NCBI RefSeq assembly: GCF_003339685.1
Contig: NZ_QPKI01000013.1
Coordinates: 29,322 to 93,321 of the forward strand
Source of the DNA: Halomonas sp. DQ26W
GTDB lineage: Bacteria; Pseudomonadota; Gammaproteobacteria; Pseudomonadales; Halomonadaceae
Length of the DNA: 64,000 nucleotides
Direction: 5' to 3'
Of the stretch, positions 17,255 to 26,007 are shown one piece after another. How positions within the stretch are numbered: position 1 is the first letter of the stretch; the number at the start of each line of letters is the position of its first letter. The notes beneath the pieces are model-generated. The model was given only the letters and a program-made list of their open reading frames with translations, searched no databases and was not told where the DNA came from. The position numbers and the translations under genes were made by a program.

Positions 17255-17701
17255 ATGAGCCCAGCCATGAAGCCCAGGCTTCGTCATACCCTGAACGGTC
17301 TGGTTGTCGGTATCACCATCGCGGCGCTGGCAGGCTGCGGCACACTTTTTCACCCCGAACGCAAGGGCCAGATGGACGGGCGCATCGACCCCGTGGTGGC
17401 CGTGGCCAATGGCGTGGGCCTGTTGTTCTTTATCTTGCCTGGGGTGATTGCCTACGCCGTGGATTTCTCCAACGGCACCATTTATCTGCCCGGGACCCAG
17501 ACCACCGGTGTGGATACGATGCCGCTCGATGCGAACATGGATGTCGCCGCACTGGAAGAGCTGCTTTCCGAAAAAAGTGGCAAAACGATCAGTCTCGACG
17601 ACGTGCTTCTCATTGTCGAGGAAGTCGACTCTCTCGATGAGGCCCTGGCACTGGTACGCATGGCGGGTATCGATGACAGCGAGCGCCTGGCGACCATGTA
17701 A
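17255..17701 (+). CDS. putative lipoprotein
   Basis: 148 residues, start at an ATG preceded by CCGGAGATCC. The N-terminus has positive residues, a hydrophobic stretch and the lipobox LAGC (cysteine about residue 27), so it should be lipidated. The mature part starts GTLFHPERKGQMDGRIDP, followed by a hydrophobic segment GLLFFILPGVIAYAVDF and the phrase NGTIYLP. This pattern recurs in small gammaproteobacterial lipoproteins of unknown function. The acidic C-terminal third is probably helical. The 133 bases downstream hold two small hairpins (17741-17754 and 17782-17799). Confidence 0.7.
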   Translation: MSPAMKPRLRHTLNGLVVGITIAALAGCGTLFHPERKGQMDGRIDPVVAVANGVGLLFFILPGVIAYAVDFSNGTIYLPGTQTTGVDTMPLDANMDVAALEELLSEKSGKTISLDDVLLIVEEVDSLDEALALVRMAGIDDSERLATM

Positions 17702-17834
17702 CGGACCGTCTTGTGTCTAATCAGCGTCAAGCATGAAAGCGTCACTTACGTGACAGCCGGAAAAGGTTATTTTGCAATTTAATAGCCCTTAATGGCTATA
17801 GGAATGCATTATTGAACTTTTGGGCTATTACAGC

Positions 17835-19013
17835 TCAGCGAGCCAACTCGCGCATGGCATTTTCCAGCCCCTCTAGCGTCATCGGGTGCATGCGGTCATC
17901 GATAAGCTGGCGGATCAACTGCGTGGAGTGGGTGTACTCCCAGGCCCGGATCGGCATGGGGTTGAGCCAGGCCAGGCGCGGAAACTTGGCGGCCAGGCGT
18001 TGGAGCCATACACCGCCGGCCTCGTCGTTGAAGTGTTCGACGCTGCCGCCCGGGTGGGTCACTTCGTAGGGCGACATGGCAGCATCACCGACGATCACCA
18101 CCTGATAGTCACTACCGTAGGTGTGCAGCACGTCCATGGTGGGGATACGCTCGCTGGTGCGGCGATGGTTGTTGCGCCAAATACCTTCATACAAGCAGTT
18201 GTGGAAGTAGTAGTGCTCCAGGTGCTTGAACTCTGAACGGGCGGCGGAGAACAGCTCTTCGCAGACACGGATGTGATCGTCCATGGAGCCACCTACGTCG
18301 AGGAACAGCAGCACCTTTACCGCATTGTGGCGCTCCGGGCGCATGCGCACATTGAGCAGGCCGGCATCGCGAGCGGTCTCGCGAATGGTGGCATCGACAT
18401 CGAACTCTTCCGCAGCCCCCTGGCGGGCGAACTTGCGCAGCCGGCGCAGCGCCATCTTGATATTGCGCGTACCCAGCTCGAGGGAGTCGTCGTAGTCGCG
18501 AAAGCGGCGTTCATCCCACACCTTGATCGCCCGGCGATGGCGTGAGCCCTCCTGGCCGATGCGAATGCCCTCGGGGTTGTAGCCGTAGGCCCCGAAGGGA
18601 CTGGTGCCGCCGGTGCCGATCCACTTGTTGCCCCCGGCGTGGCGCCCCTTCTGCTCATCGAGGCGCTTCTTGAAGGTCTCGATCAGCTTTTCCAACCCGC
18701 CCAGCGACTCGATCTGGGCCTTTTCTTGCTCGCTCAGCTGCTTCTCGAATTCGCGACGCAGCCAGTCCTCTGGAATCAGCGCTTCAATGGCGGCGTCGAG
18801 GTTCTCCAGGCCGTCGAACCAGGCGGCAAAGGCACGATCGAAGCGATCGAAGTGTCGCTCGTCCTTGACCATCACGGTACGCGCCACCTGGTAGAAGGCC
18901 TCCATGTCGGCGAATACAACGCCGTGCTCGACCACTGCATGCAGGTCGAGCAGTTCGCGCATCGATACCGGCACGCCGGCACGCTTCAGGCTCTCGAACA
19001 GGCCGATAAACAT
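17835..19013 (-). CDS. VWA-domain protein, CoxE-like
   Basis: 392 residues. VWA proteins paired with MoxR ATPases act as metal-dependent adaptors in maturation or remodelling of other protein complexes. The VWA domain occupies the C-terminal half, with the MIDAS motif DVGGSMDD beginning at about residue 239 and later YGSDYQVVIVGDAAMSPYE. The usual DxSxS is DVGGS, so the first serine is a glycine. The N-terminal half is charged and helical (KQLSEQEKAQIESLGGLEKLIETF). The start lies three bases after the upstream moxR-type gene stop, so they form an operon. The client protein is not identifiable from the neighbours. Confidence 0.85.
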   Translation of the reverse strand: MFIGLFESLKRAGVPVSMRELLDLHAVVEHGVVFADMEAFYQVARTVMVKDERHFDRFDRAFAAWFDGLENLDAAIEALIPEDWLRREFEKQLSEQEKAQIESLGGLEKLIETFKKRLDEQKGRHAGGNKWIGTGGTSPFGAYGYNPEGIRIGQEGSRHRRAIKVWDERRFRDYDDSLELGTRNIKMALRRLRKFARQGAAEEFDVDATIRETARDAGLLNVRMRPERHNAVKVLLFLDVGGSMDDHIRVCEELFSAARSEFKHLEHYYFHNCLYEGIWRNNHRRTSERIPTMDVLHTYGSDYQVVIVGDAAMSPYEVTHPGGSVEHFNDEAGGVWLQRLAAKFPRLAWLNPMPIRAWEYTHSTQLIRQLIDDRMHPMTLEGLENAMRELAR

Positions 19014-19016
19014 GCG

Positions 19017-19871
19017 TCAGCGCCTCTGGTTGCCTTGGCGGCGCAGCATGAACGCCAGCCGCTCCAGCAGTTGGGTGTCCTGCTCATTCTTGATCAGCGC
19101 GCCGGCCAGCGGTGGGATCGCCTTCACCGGGTCGCGGTTGTAGAGTGCCTCGAGGGCCAGATCATCGGCCATCAGCAACTTCAACCAGTCGACCAGCTCC
19201 GAGGTGGAGGGTTTCTTCTTCAGCCCCGGGGCCTGGCGCAGGTCGAAGAACACCTCCAGGGCCTCGCCCACCAGCTTCGGCGCGACATCGGGGAAGTGCA
19301 CGTTGACGATCTGCTGCATGGTCTCGCGGTCGGGAAACTCGATGTAGTGGAAAAAGCAGCGGCGCAGGAAAGCGTCGGGCAGCTCCTTCTCGTTGTTAGA
19401 GGTGATGACGATGATCGGTCGGTGGTGGGCGGCGATGGTCTCTCCGGTCTCATAGACATGGAATTCCATGCGATCCAACTCCTGGAGCAGGTCGTTGGGG
19501 AATTCAATATCGGCCTTGTCGATCTCGTCGATCAGCAAGACTACCCGTTCGTCGGCGGTGAAGGCCTCCCACAGCTTGCCGGGCTTGATGTAGTTGGCGA
19601 CGTTCTCCACGCCCTCGACGCCGAGCTGCGAATCGCGCAGACGGCTTACCGCGTCGTACTCATACAGGCCTTGGGCCGCCTTGGTGCTGGACTTGATGTG
19701 CCAGGTGATCAGCCGTGTACCCAGTGATGCCGCCAGCTCCTCGGCCAGCAGGGTCTTGCCGGTGCCCGGCTCGCCCTTGATCAGCAGCGGACGCTGAAGG
19801 GTCACGGCGGCGTTCACCGCCTGCTTGAGGGCATCGGTGGCCACATAGGTGGAAGTAGAATCAAACGCCAT
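19017..19871 (-). CDS. MoxR-type AAA+ ATPase
   Basis: 284 residues. The start MAFDSTSTYV is chosen over an upstream in-frame start by family alignment. Walker A GEPGTGKT is at 33-40, Walker B VVLLIDEIDKAD follows, then sensor-type IIVITSNNEKELPDAFLRRCFFHY with the arginine-finger segment. MoxR ATPases use ATP to remodel partner proteins and are usually encoded next to VWA genes, exactly as here. Confidence 0.9.
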   Translation of the reverse strand: MAFDSTSTYVATDALKQAVNAAVTLQRPLLIKGEPGTGKTLLAEELAASLGTRLITWHIKSSTKAAQGLYEYDAVSRLRDSQLGVEGVENVANYIKPGKLWEAFTADERVVLLIDEIDKADIEFPNDLLQELDRMEFHVYETGETIAAHHRPIIVITSNNEKELPDAFLRRCFFHYIEFPDRETMQQIVNVHFPDVAPKLVGEALEVFFDLRQAPGLKKKPSTSELVDWLKLLMADDLALEALYNRDPVKAIPPLAGALIKNEQDTQLLERLAFMLRRQGNQRR

Positions 19872-19982
19872 GGGGTCGTGCCTCGGCTGGTTTATCTGGG
19901 AAGTCGTCGATGGAAGCAATCAAACAAGTGTACGGAAGGGTGGGGTGGGGGACAAATGCCGAGTGAAGAAGAGGCAGACGTA

Positions 19983-20864
19983 TCACGACTTGTGGCGATA
20001 GGCCTCTACCAGCGTTGCCGGGTCGTGTTCGGCATGACCGTGGCTTGCGTGGATGCGCATCAATTGTGCGGCGAGGCCGCTCATGGGCGTGGCGCTGCCG
20101 GCACGCTGGCTCTGGGCCACGGCCATGTCCAGATCCTTGAGCAGGGTGCGCAGGTGCCAGGCCGGATTATCGAAATTGCTGGCCGCCATGCGCGGGGTGA
20201 GAATCTGGAACGGCCTGGAATCGGCGAAGCCGCCGGCCAGTGCTTGTGACAGACGATTGGCGTCCACGCCGCTGGATTCGGCCAGTGCCACCATTTCGGC
20301 AATCACCGCAGCTTGACAGCCGACGATCATCTGGTTGCATACCTTGGTGACCTGGCCTGCGCCCACCGGTCCCATGTGAGTGACCTGCGCCGAGAGCGGG
20401 GCGAGCAGGGAACGCACGGCTTCGACGTCTTCTTCCGAGCCGCCGCACATGATCGCCAGGCTGCCCGCCTTGGCGCCCGCCACCCCGCCGGAGACAGGCG
20501 CATCAATCCAGCGTATGCCGCACCTATCGTCAAGCCGCTTGGCATAGTCTTGCGTCGCGGCCGGGTCGCTACTGGAGAGATCTACCAGTCGCTGGGAGGC
20601 ATGACCATGGGCCGCCACGCCACCTTCGCCGAATACCACTTCCTCTACCACGGCGGTGTTTGCCAGGCACAGCATCACCACGTCAACGCCTTCCACCAGC
20701 TCGCCGATGGAGTCTGCTACCCTGGCGCCGGCATCGCGCAGGGCATCGGCCTTCCCCTGGGTGCGGTTCCATACCGTGACGGCAAAACCCGCGTCCAGCA
20801 GGCGGCGGGTCATGGGGTCGCCCATCAGGCCAATACCGATGAAGCCTAGGCGGAGCTGCGTCAT
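19983..20864 (-). CDS. NAD(P)-dependent beta-hydroxyacid dehydrogenase (GarR/MmsB family)
   Basis: 293 residues. The family oxidises beta-hydroxyacids such as 3-hydroxyisobutyrate or reduces tartronate semialdehyde. The Rossmann motif GFIGIGLMG is at 7-15, the substrate-binding DAPVSGGVAGAKAGSLAIMCGG is in the middle, and VGAGQVTKVCNQM carries the conserved catalytic lysine near residue 170. The C-terminal segment LLKDLDMAVAQS matches the family. The precise substrate cannot be read from sequence, and no valine or glycolate pathway genes are adjacent. A striking array of GCATA repeats lies 50 bp upstream and probably controls this gene. Confidence 0.87.
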   Translation of the reverse strand: MTQLRLGFIGIGLMGDPMTRRLLDAGFAVTVWNRTQGKADALRDAGARVADSIGELVEGVDVVMLCLANTAVVEEVVFGEGGVAAHGHASQRLVDLSSSDPAATQDYAKRLDDRCGIRWIDAPVSGGVAGAKAGSLAIMCGGSEEDVEAVRSLLAPLSAQVTHMGPVGAGQVTKVCNQMIVGCQAAVIAEMVALAESSGVDANRLSQALAGGFADSRPFQILTPRMAASNFDNPAWHLRTLLKDLDMAVAQSQRAGSATPMSGLAAQLMRIHASHGHAEHDPATLVEAYRHKS

Positions 20865-20913
20865 GTCGTTCTCTCCAGTGAGCGGGGCAGGGAGGCTTTG
20901 CCCCTGTCGTTTG

Positions 20914-20974
20914 CAGCATAAGTCTGCATAGATTCACATATAGTCTGCATAATTTTCAGCATAAGCCTGCATAG
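20914..20974. promoter_or_regulatory. helically phased GCATA repeat array (probable operator)
   Basis: Three copies of an 18-bp repeat occur at 20914-20931, 20935-20952 and 20957-20974, with consensus CAGCATAAGYCTGCATAG. Half-sites GCATA begin at 20916, 20926, 20947, 20959 and 20969, with a degenerate ACATA near 20936. Spacings of about 10, 21 and 12 put them on one face of the helix. They lie in the promoter region of the dehydrogenase gene. The cognate regulator is not evident in this window. Confidence 0.65.
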
Positions 20975-21124
20975 CCTACCTTTCCTAGTTGTAGGGTTCC
21001 GGATGATCAAATGAGCCATAGGAGTTATATCTTCTCCTGACAGCGAGAGAGCGTCTAGGAGTGGCCTGTGTAGTGGCATAGTCTAAGTGCAACTCCTGGT
21101 AGCTCTCTTGAAGATGAACGAGAT

Positions 21125-21804
21125 CTTGATTTCCTGCTCAACACCCACTTCGCCGGCCGGGTGGTGCGCTAGGACCTGACCCAGCGGGTCAAGGAAGGCG
21201 CCAACGTGCCGGTCTACGTGCTGAAATACCTGCACGGCATGTACTGCGCCACCGACGACCAAGATGTGATCGATGAGGGCCTGAAGAACGTCAAGACGAT
21301 ACTGCCGACAACTATGTGCGCCCCGACGAAGCCGAGAAGGTGAAGTCGCTGGTCCGCGAGCTCGACGCCGAGGTGTAGTGGCACCCGCTGGCCCCGTTCC
21401 CCGACGCCATGATCGACGCCGCCTTCTTCGATCGCTTCCACGCCTACATCCCGGGCTGGGAGATCCCCAAGATGCGGCCGTCGTTCTTCACCCAGCGCTA
21501 CGGCTTCATCGTCGACTACCTGGCCGAGTTCTTCCTCGAGATCCGCAAGCGCAGCTTCGCCGATGCCATCGACAAGTACTTCTGCCTGGGCGACAACCTC
21601 AACCAGCGTGACGTCATCGCTGTACGCAAGACCGTGTCCGGACTGCTCAAGCTACTCTACCCGCACGGCGAGCACGCAAAGGAGGACGTGCGTCAGTGCC
21701 TGGAGTACGCCCTGCAGGTGCGTCGTCGGGTAAAGGAAAAGTGCTGTGCAATGATGGAGCAGGAGAAAGTGAGTGTGTGCCCAGTTGGTGCAGCAGGGTT
21801 GCTA
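21125..21804 (+). pseudogene. brxL: relic of BREX protein BrxL (Lon-like AAA+ protease)
   Basis: The first part (21125-21302) encodes a BrxL-like N-terminus: FLLNTHFAGRVVR, then a TAG stop at 21170-21172 in place of a basic residue, DLTQRVKEGANVPVYVL, and YCATDDQDVIDEGLKNVK. A one-base loss near 21303 shifts the frame, after which NYVRPDEAEKVKSLVRE continues in the next frame. A second TAG (about 21376) marks a deletion junction that removes the whole AAA+ ATPase core. The frame resumes as WHPLAPFPDAMIDAAFFDRF, then YIPGWEIPKMRP, YGFIVDYLAEFF and LNQRDVIAVRKTVSGLLKLLYP, the BrxL C-terminal region. It ends with an unrelated tail. The gene is dead; no other BREX gene is visible here. Confidence 0.88.
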
Positions 21805-21994
21805 TAAGGAAACATGCGGCGTGATAGGTTACTGTCTCCATATTATATCATGTTGATATAACAACAAATAACAACAGATTGGCATTTATTTTGTATAGTA
21901 ACAGGTGGCTAGGCAGTGCGGGTTGATAGCCGTAACCGATTTCAACGTCGCCACCGGGAAGGCGATATACAGAGTGAGCTGGCGTGCTCCACTT
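21805..21994. other. AT-rich gap with a palindrome
   Basis: No gene is seen. The stretch is much richer in A+T than its surroundings and carries TTATATCA-TGT-TGATATAA at 21843-21861, a perfect 8-bp inverted repeat typical of a repressor site. Together with the adjacent BREX relic this suggests leftover imported DNA. Confidence 0.4.
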
Positions 21995-22017
21995 GGCCCC
22001 TTCGGGGGCTTTTTTAT
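21995..22017 (+). terminator. intrinsic terminator without a surviving gene
   Basis: GCCCC-TTCG-GGGGC followed by six T residues. No intact upstream gene remains; the family A element begins immediately after the tract. Confidence 0.8.
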
Positions 22018-22623
22018 GGTTCTACGCAGACTGGCGTGAAGAGGCCGCAGGCCTCCCGGCGGGGTTGCCAGTGCCAGCGACCATCGCCAACGCCGTGGCC
22101 TCCGCCAAGGCGCCTGACGGCGCCAGTCGCGATGCGGAGCAGCGCTCCAACAATGATTCTCTCCACCAACGCGAACCGCACCGCTGTAGGAGGAAGCTTC
22201 AGCTCACGACTGGAGGCCGCAGGCCTCCCGGCGGTGTTGGAAACGTTACGGTTATCGCCGTGGCGGCGGCCTCCTCCAAGGCGCCTCTCGGCGCCTCTCG
22301 GCGCCTCTCGGCGCCTCTCGGCGCCAGTCGCGATGCGGAGCAGCGCTCCAACAATGATTCTCTCCACCAACGCGAACCGCACCGCTGTAGGAGGAAGCTT
22401 CAGCTCACGACTGGAGGCCGCAGGCCTCCCGGCGGCGTTGGAAACGTTACGGTTCTCGCCGTGGCGGCGGCCTCCTCCAAGGCGCCTCTCGGCGCCAGTC
22501 GCGCTGCAGAGTCGGGGCGCCGAACCGAGCGCTCCAACAAGGAGCGCCTGCGTCGCTATCGCCGAGGCGTCCTTCCACAATGCAGTCTGTGCAGAGCAGG
22601 TTCACGCCAAAGTGTGAAGAACC
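22018..22623 (+). mobile_element. miniature element family A, 606-bp copy with internal duplication
   Basis: The left end reads GGTTCT-ACGCAGAC-TGGCGTGAA; the right end (22601-22623), read on the other strand, is GGTTCT-TCACACTT-TGGCGTGAA. These are imperfect 23-bp inverted repeats. The inside has no protein-like frame but many palindromes (GGAGGCC-GCA-GGCCTCC at 22212 and 22413; GGCGCC pairs). A block of about 170 bp starting at 22120 is repeated from 22321. The left flank is TTTTTTAT and the right flank TTTTTTTT, consistent with an aged 8-bp target duplication. The inverted copy at 48851 lacks the duplication. Confidence 0.82.
22281..22325 (+). repeat. four tandem copies of a 10-bp unit
   Basis: GCGCCTCTCG is repeated four times without interruption and then a partial GCGCC. 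In the related copy near 48990 only one unit is present, so this is a local expansion, likely by slippage. Confidence 0.9.
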
Positions 22624-22732
22624 TTTTTTTTCATTGAACATTTTTTCGCATTGAATATTTATTGTCATCGAACTGACACATTCCATGCCAGCATGCGGCA
22701 AGGTAATGAGACCTTGGTCGATCATGGCTCCC

Positions 22733-22988
22733 TCAAGCTTTCAACCGCTGCCGGCCAAACTGCAGTTCTGCCAGGTGGCGGTAGTGCGGGCTCTGCTCGA
22801 GCAATTCGGTGCGTCGTCCGGCGGCCACCAGTCGTCCCCGGGCGCTGTCGCTGGCCGCCGGAGAGCTGCACGCCGCCGGGCCCGAGTTCGATGTCGAAGG
22901 CTAGGGGCAAATCCTCCACAAAGGTGAGGGCATTGGCGTCGCGAGCGGCCTCTCGCATCTCGTCGAGCTCCCCGACCTGAAGGCCAGC
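22733..22988 (-). pseudogene. relic of an ABC exporter ATPase domain
   Basis: The minus strand encodes the end of a type I ABC exporter nucleotide-binding domain: EMREAARDANALTFVEDLP, then LGPGGVQLSGGQRQR (the ABC signature). After this point Walker B and the following region are deleted, and another frame continues with GRLVAAGRRTELLEQSPHY and RHLAELQFGRQRLKA to a stop, matching the usual C-terminus of such exporters. The membrane domain is absent. It cannot be functional. Confidence 0.75.
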
Positions 22989-23065
22989 GATTCCTAAGGC
23001 GATCAGGCGCAGCTTGCCGCAGATTTTCAGGGAGTGGTTGATGGCAGAGGAAGCGTCGAGTCAGT

Positions 23066-24082
23066 TCATCCCTGCCGCTCCTTGAGCTGTTCCCGTAGCC
23101 CGTTGGGGACTTTCTTGATGATCAACCGGTCCTGGGTTTCGTCATATTCGATGCTGGAACCGAGCAAATGCGAGTCGAAGCTGATCGAGACGCCGTTGGA
23201 ACGGCCGGTGAAGCGGCGAAACTGGCTTAGGGTGCGCTTGTCGGGGGGGATCTCGGGCGATAGTCCGTAGTCGGCGTTGCGGATATGGTCGAAGAAGGCT
23301 TTTGGCTGCTGCTCATCGAGCAGTTCCGAGAGCACTTCCAGGGTCATGGGCTCGCCGCTACGCACCTGCTCGTTGGCGTAGTCGAGAAGCACGCCGGTCT
23401 TCTGCCGGCTCTGCTCTTCGGCTAAGTCCTCCTGCTCCACATAGTCGCTGAACGCCTTGAGCAGGGTGCGTGTCTCGCCGGTGGTGTCGAGGCCCTCCGT
23501 GACACCGAGCAGTTTTGCAAAGCCTTCGGCCAGCTTCTTGCCACCGCGGTCCCGTGTCCACGAGAGATACTGCCGCGAGGGGGCGTCGCTGCGCCACTGG
23601 CTGAGGTTGATTCGCGCCGCCAGGCTCATCTGGGCCAGATTGAGCTGTGCTGCCGGTACCACGCTGTGGCCGTTATCGATAGCGTAGCCCTCGCGGTGAT
23701 GAAGCAGGGCCAGGCTCAGGTAGCGGGTGTCGCCATGCTGATAATCGACGAACAGCAGGTGTCCGGAGATCGAAAGATGTGCATCGAGCAGTTCGGCGAT
23801 GCGCTGTGCCACGCCACGGGTGAAGGCAGTGAAGTCGCTATGGCCATCCAGGTAATTCGCCAATTCTCGTGGGAATTGCAGGTCCTGCGTTTCCACAGCA
23901 TCTTGATGGGCCACGAAATGCCCCCAGGCCTTGGGCTTGGCATGGTAGGCATCGTTGAAGCCGGGCAGAAGATCTTCCAGGAAGTCCGATGTCGCAGGTT
24001 CGGCAGGCGCCAGCTGTAAAGTGACCGGCTGATCGCCGGATGCCTTGGCGATGCGGTGGATGATGCTGTGCAGTATCGGCAT
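23066..24082 (-). CDS. yejK: nucleoid-associated protein YejK/NdpA
   Basis: 338 residues (E. coli YejK 335). A conserved nucleoid protein of unknown exact function, sometimes reported to affect topoisomerase IV and phage hosts. The N-terminal MPILHSIIHRIAK and the DFLEDLLPGFNDAYHAKPKAWGHF segment match the family, as do HRRxGxA-type HHREGYAIDNG, QYLSWTRDRGGKKLAEGF and the C-terminal FDSHLLGSSIEYD. The gene stands alone between the ABC exporter relic and an intact ABC exporter pair. Confidence 0.9.
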   Translation of the reverse strand: MPILHSIIHRIAKASGDQPVTLQLAPAEPATSDFLEDLLPGFNDAYHAKPKAWGHFVAHQDAVETQDLQFPRELANYLDGHSDFTAFTRGVAQRIAELLDAHLSISGHLLFVDYQHGDTRYLSLALLHHREGYAIDNGHSVVPAAQLNLAQMSLAARINLSQWRSDAPSRQYLSWTRDRGGKKLAEGFAKLLGVTEGLDTTGETRTLLKAFSDYVEQEDLAEEQSRQKTGVLLDYANEQVRSGEPMTLEVLSELLDEQQPKAFFDHIRNADYGLSPEIPPDKRTLSQFRRFTGRSNGVSISFDSHLLGSSIEYDETQDRLIIKKVPNGLREQLKERQG

Positions 24083-24222
24083 GGCGTGTCCGGGCAGAAA
24101 GGGCGGTAAGCGATGATACCCGCCACGGGGCTGAGTTCAACCCGGCGACTGGTTCTGCAGGGACAGTCCGGACACTTTTTGCGAAGCCGCTCGGCGCTGG
24201 TGGCGGCGGTTGGCGAGGCGGA

Positions 24223-24984
24223 TCAGGGCTTGAGTCGATAGCCGGTCTTGAATATCCAGTTGACCACGGCCAGTGAGACGCCCAGGAAGGCCATGATCAT
24301 GAATACGCTGGCCCAGATGCTGACATCACCAGTGCCATAGAAACTCCAGCGAAAGCCGCTGACCAGGTAGACCACCGGGTTGAGCAGCGTTACGGTCTGC
24401 CAGAAGGGGGGCAGCATGTCGATGGAGTAAAAGGTACCACCGAGGAAGGTCAGCGGCGTGACGACCAGCAGCGGCACGAGCTGAAGCTTCTCGAAGCCAT
24501 CGGCCCAAATGCCTATGATGAATCCGAGCAGGCTGAAGGTGAGGGCGGTGAGTACCAGGAACAGTAGCATGACCAGCGGGTACTGAATCGTGAAGGGGAC
24601 GAACAGGCGCGCAGTACCGAGGACGATCAGGCCCAGTATCATCGACTTGGTGGCCGCCGCACCGACGAAGCCCAGCACGATCTCCAGATAGGAGATGGGG
24701 GCAGAGAGGATTTCGTAGATCGAGCCCGAGAAACGTGGAAAGAAGATGCCGAACGAGGCGGTCGAGACGCTCTGGGTCAACAGCATCAGCATGATCAGCC
24801 CGGGCACGATGAAGGCGCCGTAACTCACGCCATCCACTTCACTGATGCGCGAACCAATGGCGGCACCAAAGACCACGAAGTAGAGCGAGGTGGACACCAC
24901 CGGCGAGACGATGCTCTGCAGCACGGTGCGCAAGCTTCGTGCCATCTCGGCCAGGTAGATGGTCTTGACGGACTGCAGGTTCAT
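24223..24984 (-). CDS. ABC-2 type transporter permease (YadH-like)
   Basis: 253 residues with about six membrane segments and the ABC-2 signature region ([26 protein letters not shown] followed by [17 protein letters not shown]). This subunit forms the membrane channel with the ATPase encoded just upstream; the start overlaps that gene's stop by four bases. The pair resembles E. coli yadGH. The exported substrate is unknown. Confidence 0.9.
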   Translation of the reverse strand: MNLQSVKTIYLAEMARSLRTVLQSIVSPVVSTSLYFVVFGAAIGSRISEVDGVSYGAFIVPGLIMLMLLTQSVSTASFGIFFPRFSGSIYEILSAPISYLEIVLGFVGAAATKSMILGLIVLGTARLFVPFTIQYPLVMLLFLVLTALTFSLLGFIIGIWADGFEKLQLVPLLVVTPLTFLGGTFYSIDMLPPFWQTVTLLNPVVYLVSGFRWSFYGTGDVSIWASVFMIMAFLGVSLAVVNWIFKTGYRLKP

Positions 24985-25988
24985 GTTTTCTCCCTGACCA
25001 GGTTGACGAAGATTTCCTCGAGGGAACTCTGCCGGGTATGGAGATCCTTCACCCGAATACCGGTCGCCTCCAGGTCGGCGAGCAGGCCGGCGATACCAGT
25101 ACCTTGCTCCTGCCGTGTCACGTCATAGGTGTAGACCAGTGCATGGCCCTCTTCCGTTAGTGCCAGGTCGTGGCCGGCCAGGGCCGCGGGAACCTGCTCC
25201 AGTGCATGGTCCAGGTGTAGTGTCAGCTCCTTGCGGCCCAACTGGCGCATCAGCGCCGCTTTCTCTTTCACCAACACCAGCTCCCCGCGCAGGATCACCC
25301 CGATGCGGTCGGCCATCTCCTCGGCTTCCTCGATATAGTGGGTGGTCAGGATGATGGTCACCCCCTGGTCGCGCAACTGGCGTACCACCTCCCACATCTC
25401 ACGGCGCAGCTCCACGTCGACACCGGCGGTTGGCTCGTCGAGAAACAGCACCTTGGGCTCATGGGCCAGTGCCTTGGCGATCAGCACCCGGCGCTTCATG
25501 CCGCCGGAGAGTGTCAGCAGGCGGTTGTTGCGTTTTTCCCACAGGGTCAGGGCGCGAAGAACGTTTTCGATGTGTGCAGGGTTCTTGGGCTTGCCGAACA
25601 GGCCGCGACTAAAACTCACCGTATCCCATACCGTGGTGAAAGCCTCGTTGGTCAGCTCCTGCGGCACCAGGCCGATCATGGCTCGTGCCTGGCGGTAGTC
25701 GGCCACGGTGTCATGGCCATCGACCTTGACACGGCCGCTGCTGGCCCGCGCAAGCCCGCAGATCACGCTGATCAAGGTGGTCTTGCCTGCGCCATTGGGA
25801 CCGAGCAAGGCGAAGATCTCGCCGCGCTGGATCTCCAGGCTGACGTTCTTCAACGCCTGGAAACCGCCCTCGAAGACCTTGTCGAGCTGCTCCACCTGGA
25901 TCATCGGGGAACAGCCGGGGTCAGTTCGTTCATGGGCCGCGGAATCTTCCGGTGTGGCTGTGGGCGGGTGAGTGAACGTTAATGTCAT
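24981..25988 (-). CDS. ABC transporter ATP-binding protein (YadG-like)
   Basis: 335 residues with the 25988 start, which has AGGGA upstream. An internal start at 25904 (MIQVEQLDK) would fit the family N-terminus better but has no ribosome site. Walker [12 protein letters not shown] is at about 61-71, the signature LSGGMKRR follows, and Walker B is [12 protein letters not shown] with the H-loop in [13 protein letters not shown]. The C-terminal extension (about residues 250-335) is common in this drug/polysaccharide-export class. It forms an operon with the permease gene. Confidence 0.92.
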   Translation of the reverse strand: MTLTFTHPPTATPEDSAAHERTDPGCSPMIQVEQLDKVFEGGFQALKNVSLEIQRGEIFALLGPNGAGKTTLISVICGLARASSGRVKVDGHDTVADYRQARAMIGLVPQELTNEAFTTVWDTVSFSRGLFGKPKNPAHIENVLRALTLWEKRNNRLLTLSGGMKRRVLIAKALAHEPKVLFLDEPTAGVDVELRREMWEVVRQLRDQGVTIILTTHYIEEAEEMADRIGVILRGELVLVKEKAALMRQLGRKELTLHLDHALEQVPAALAGHDLALTEEGHALVYTYDVTRQEQGTGIAGLLADLEATGIRVKDLHTRQSSLEEIFVNLVREKT

Positions 25989-26007
25989 GGGTCGTCCCTG
26001 TTTCCGT

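Noticed and set aside
22281..22325. Possible CRISPR array
   Set aside because: Direct tandem 10-bp units without spacers, and no cas genes.
22014..22580. 188-codon minus-strand frame in the family A element
   Set aside because: Built from duplicated non-coding repeats; arginine-rich and without a counterpart in the shorter copy.
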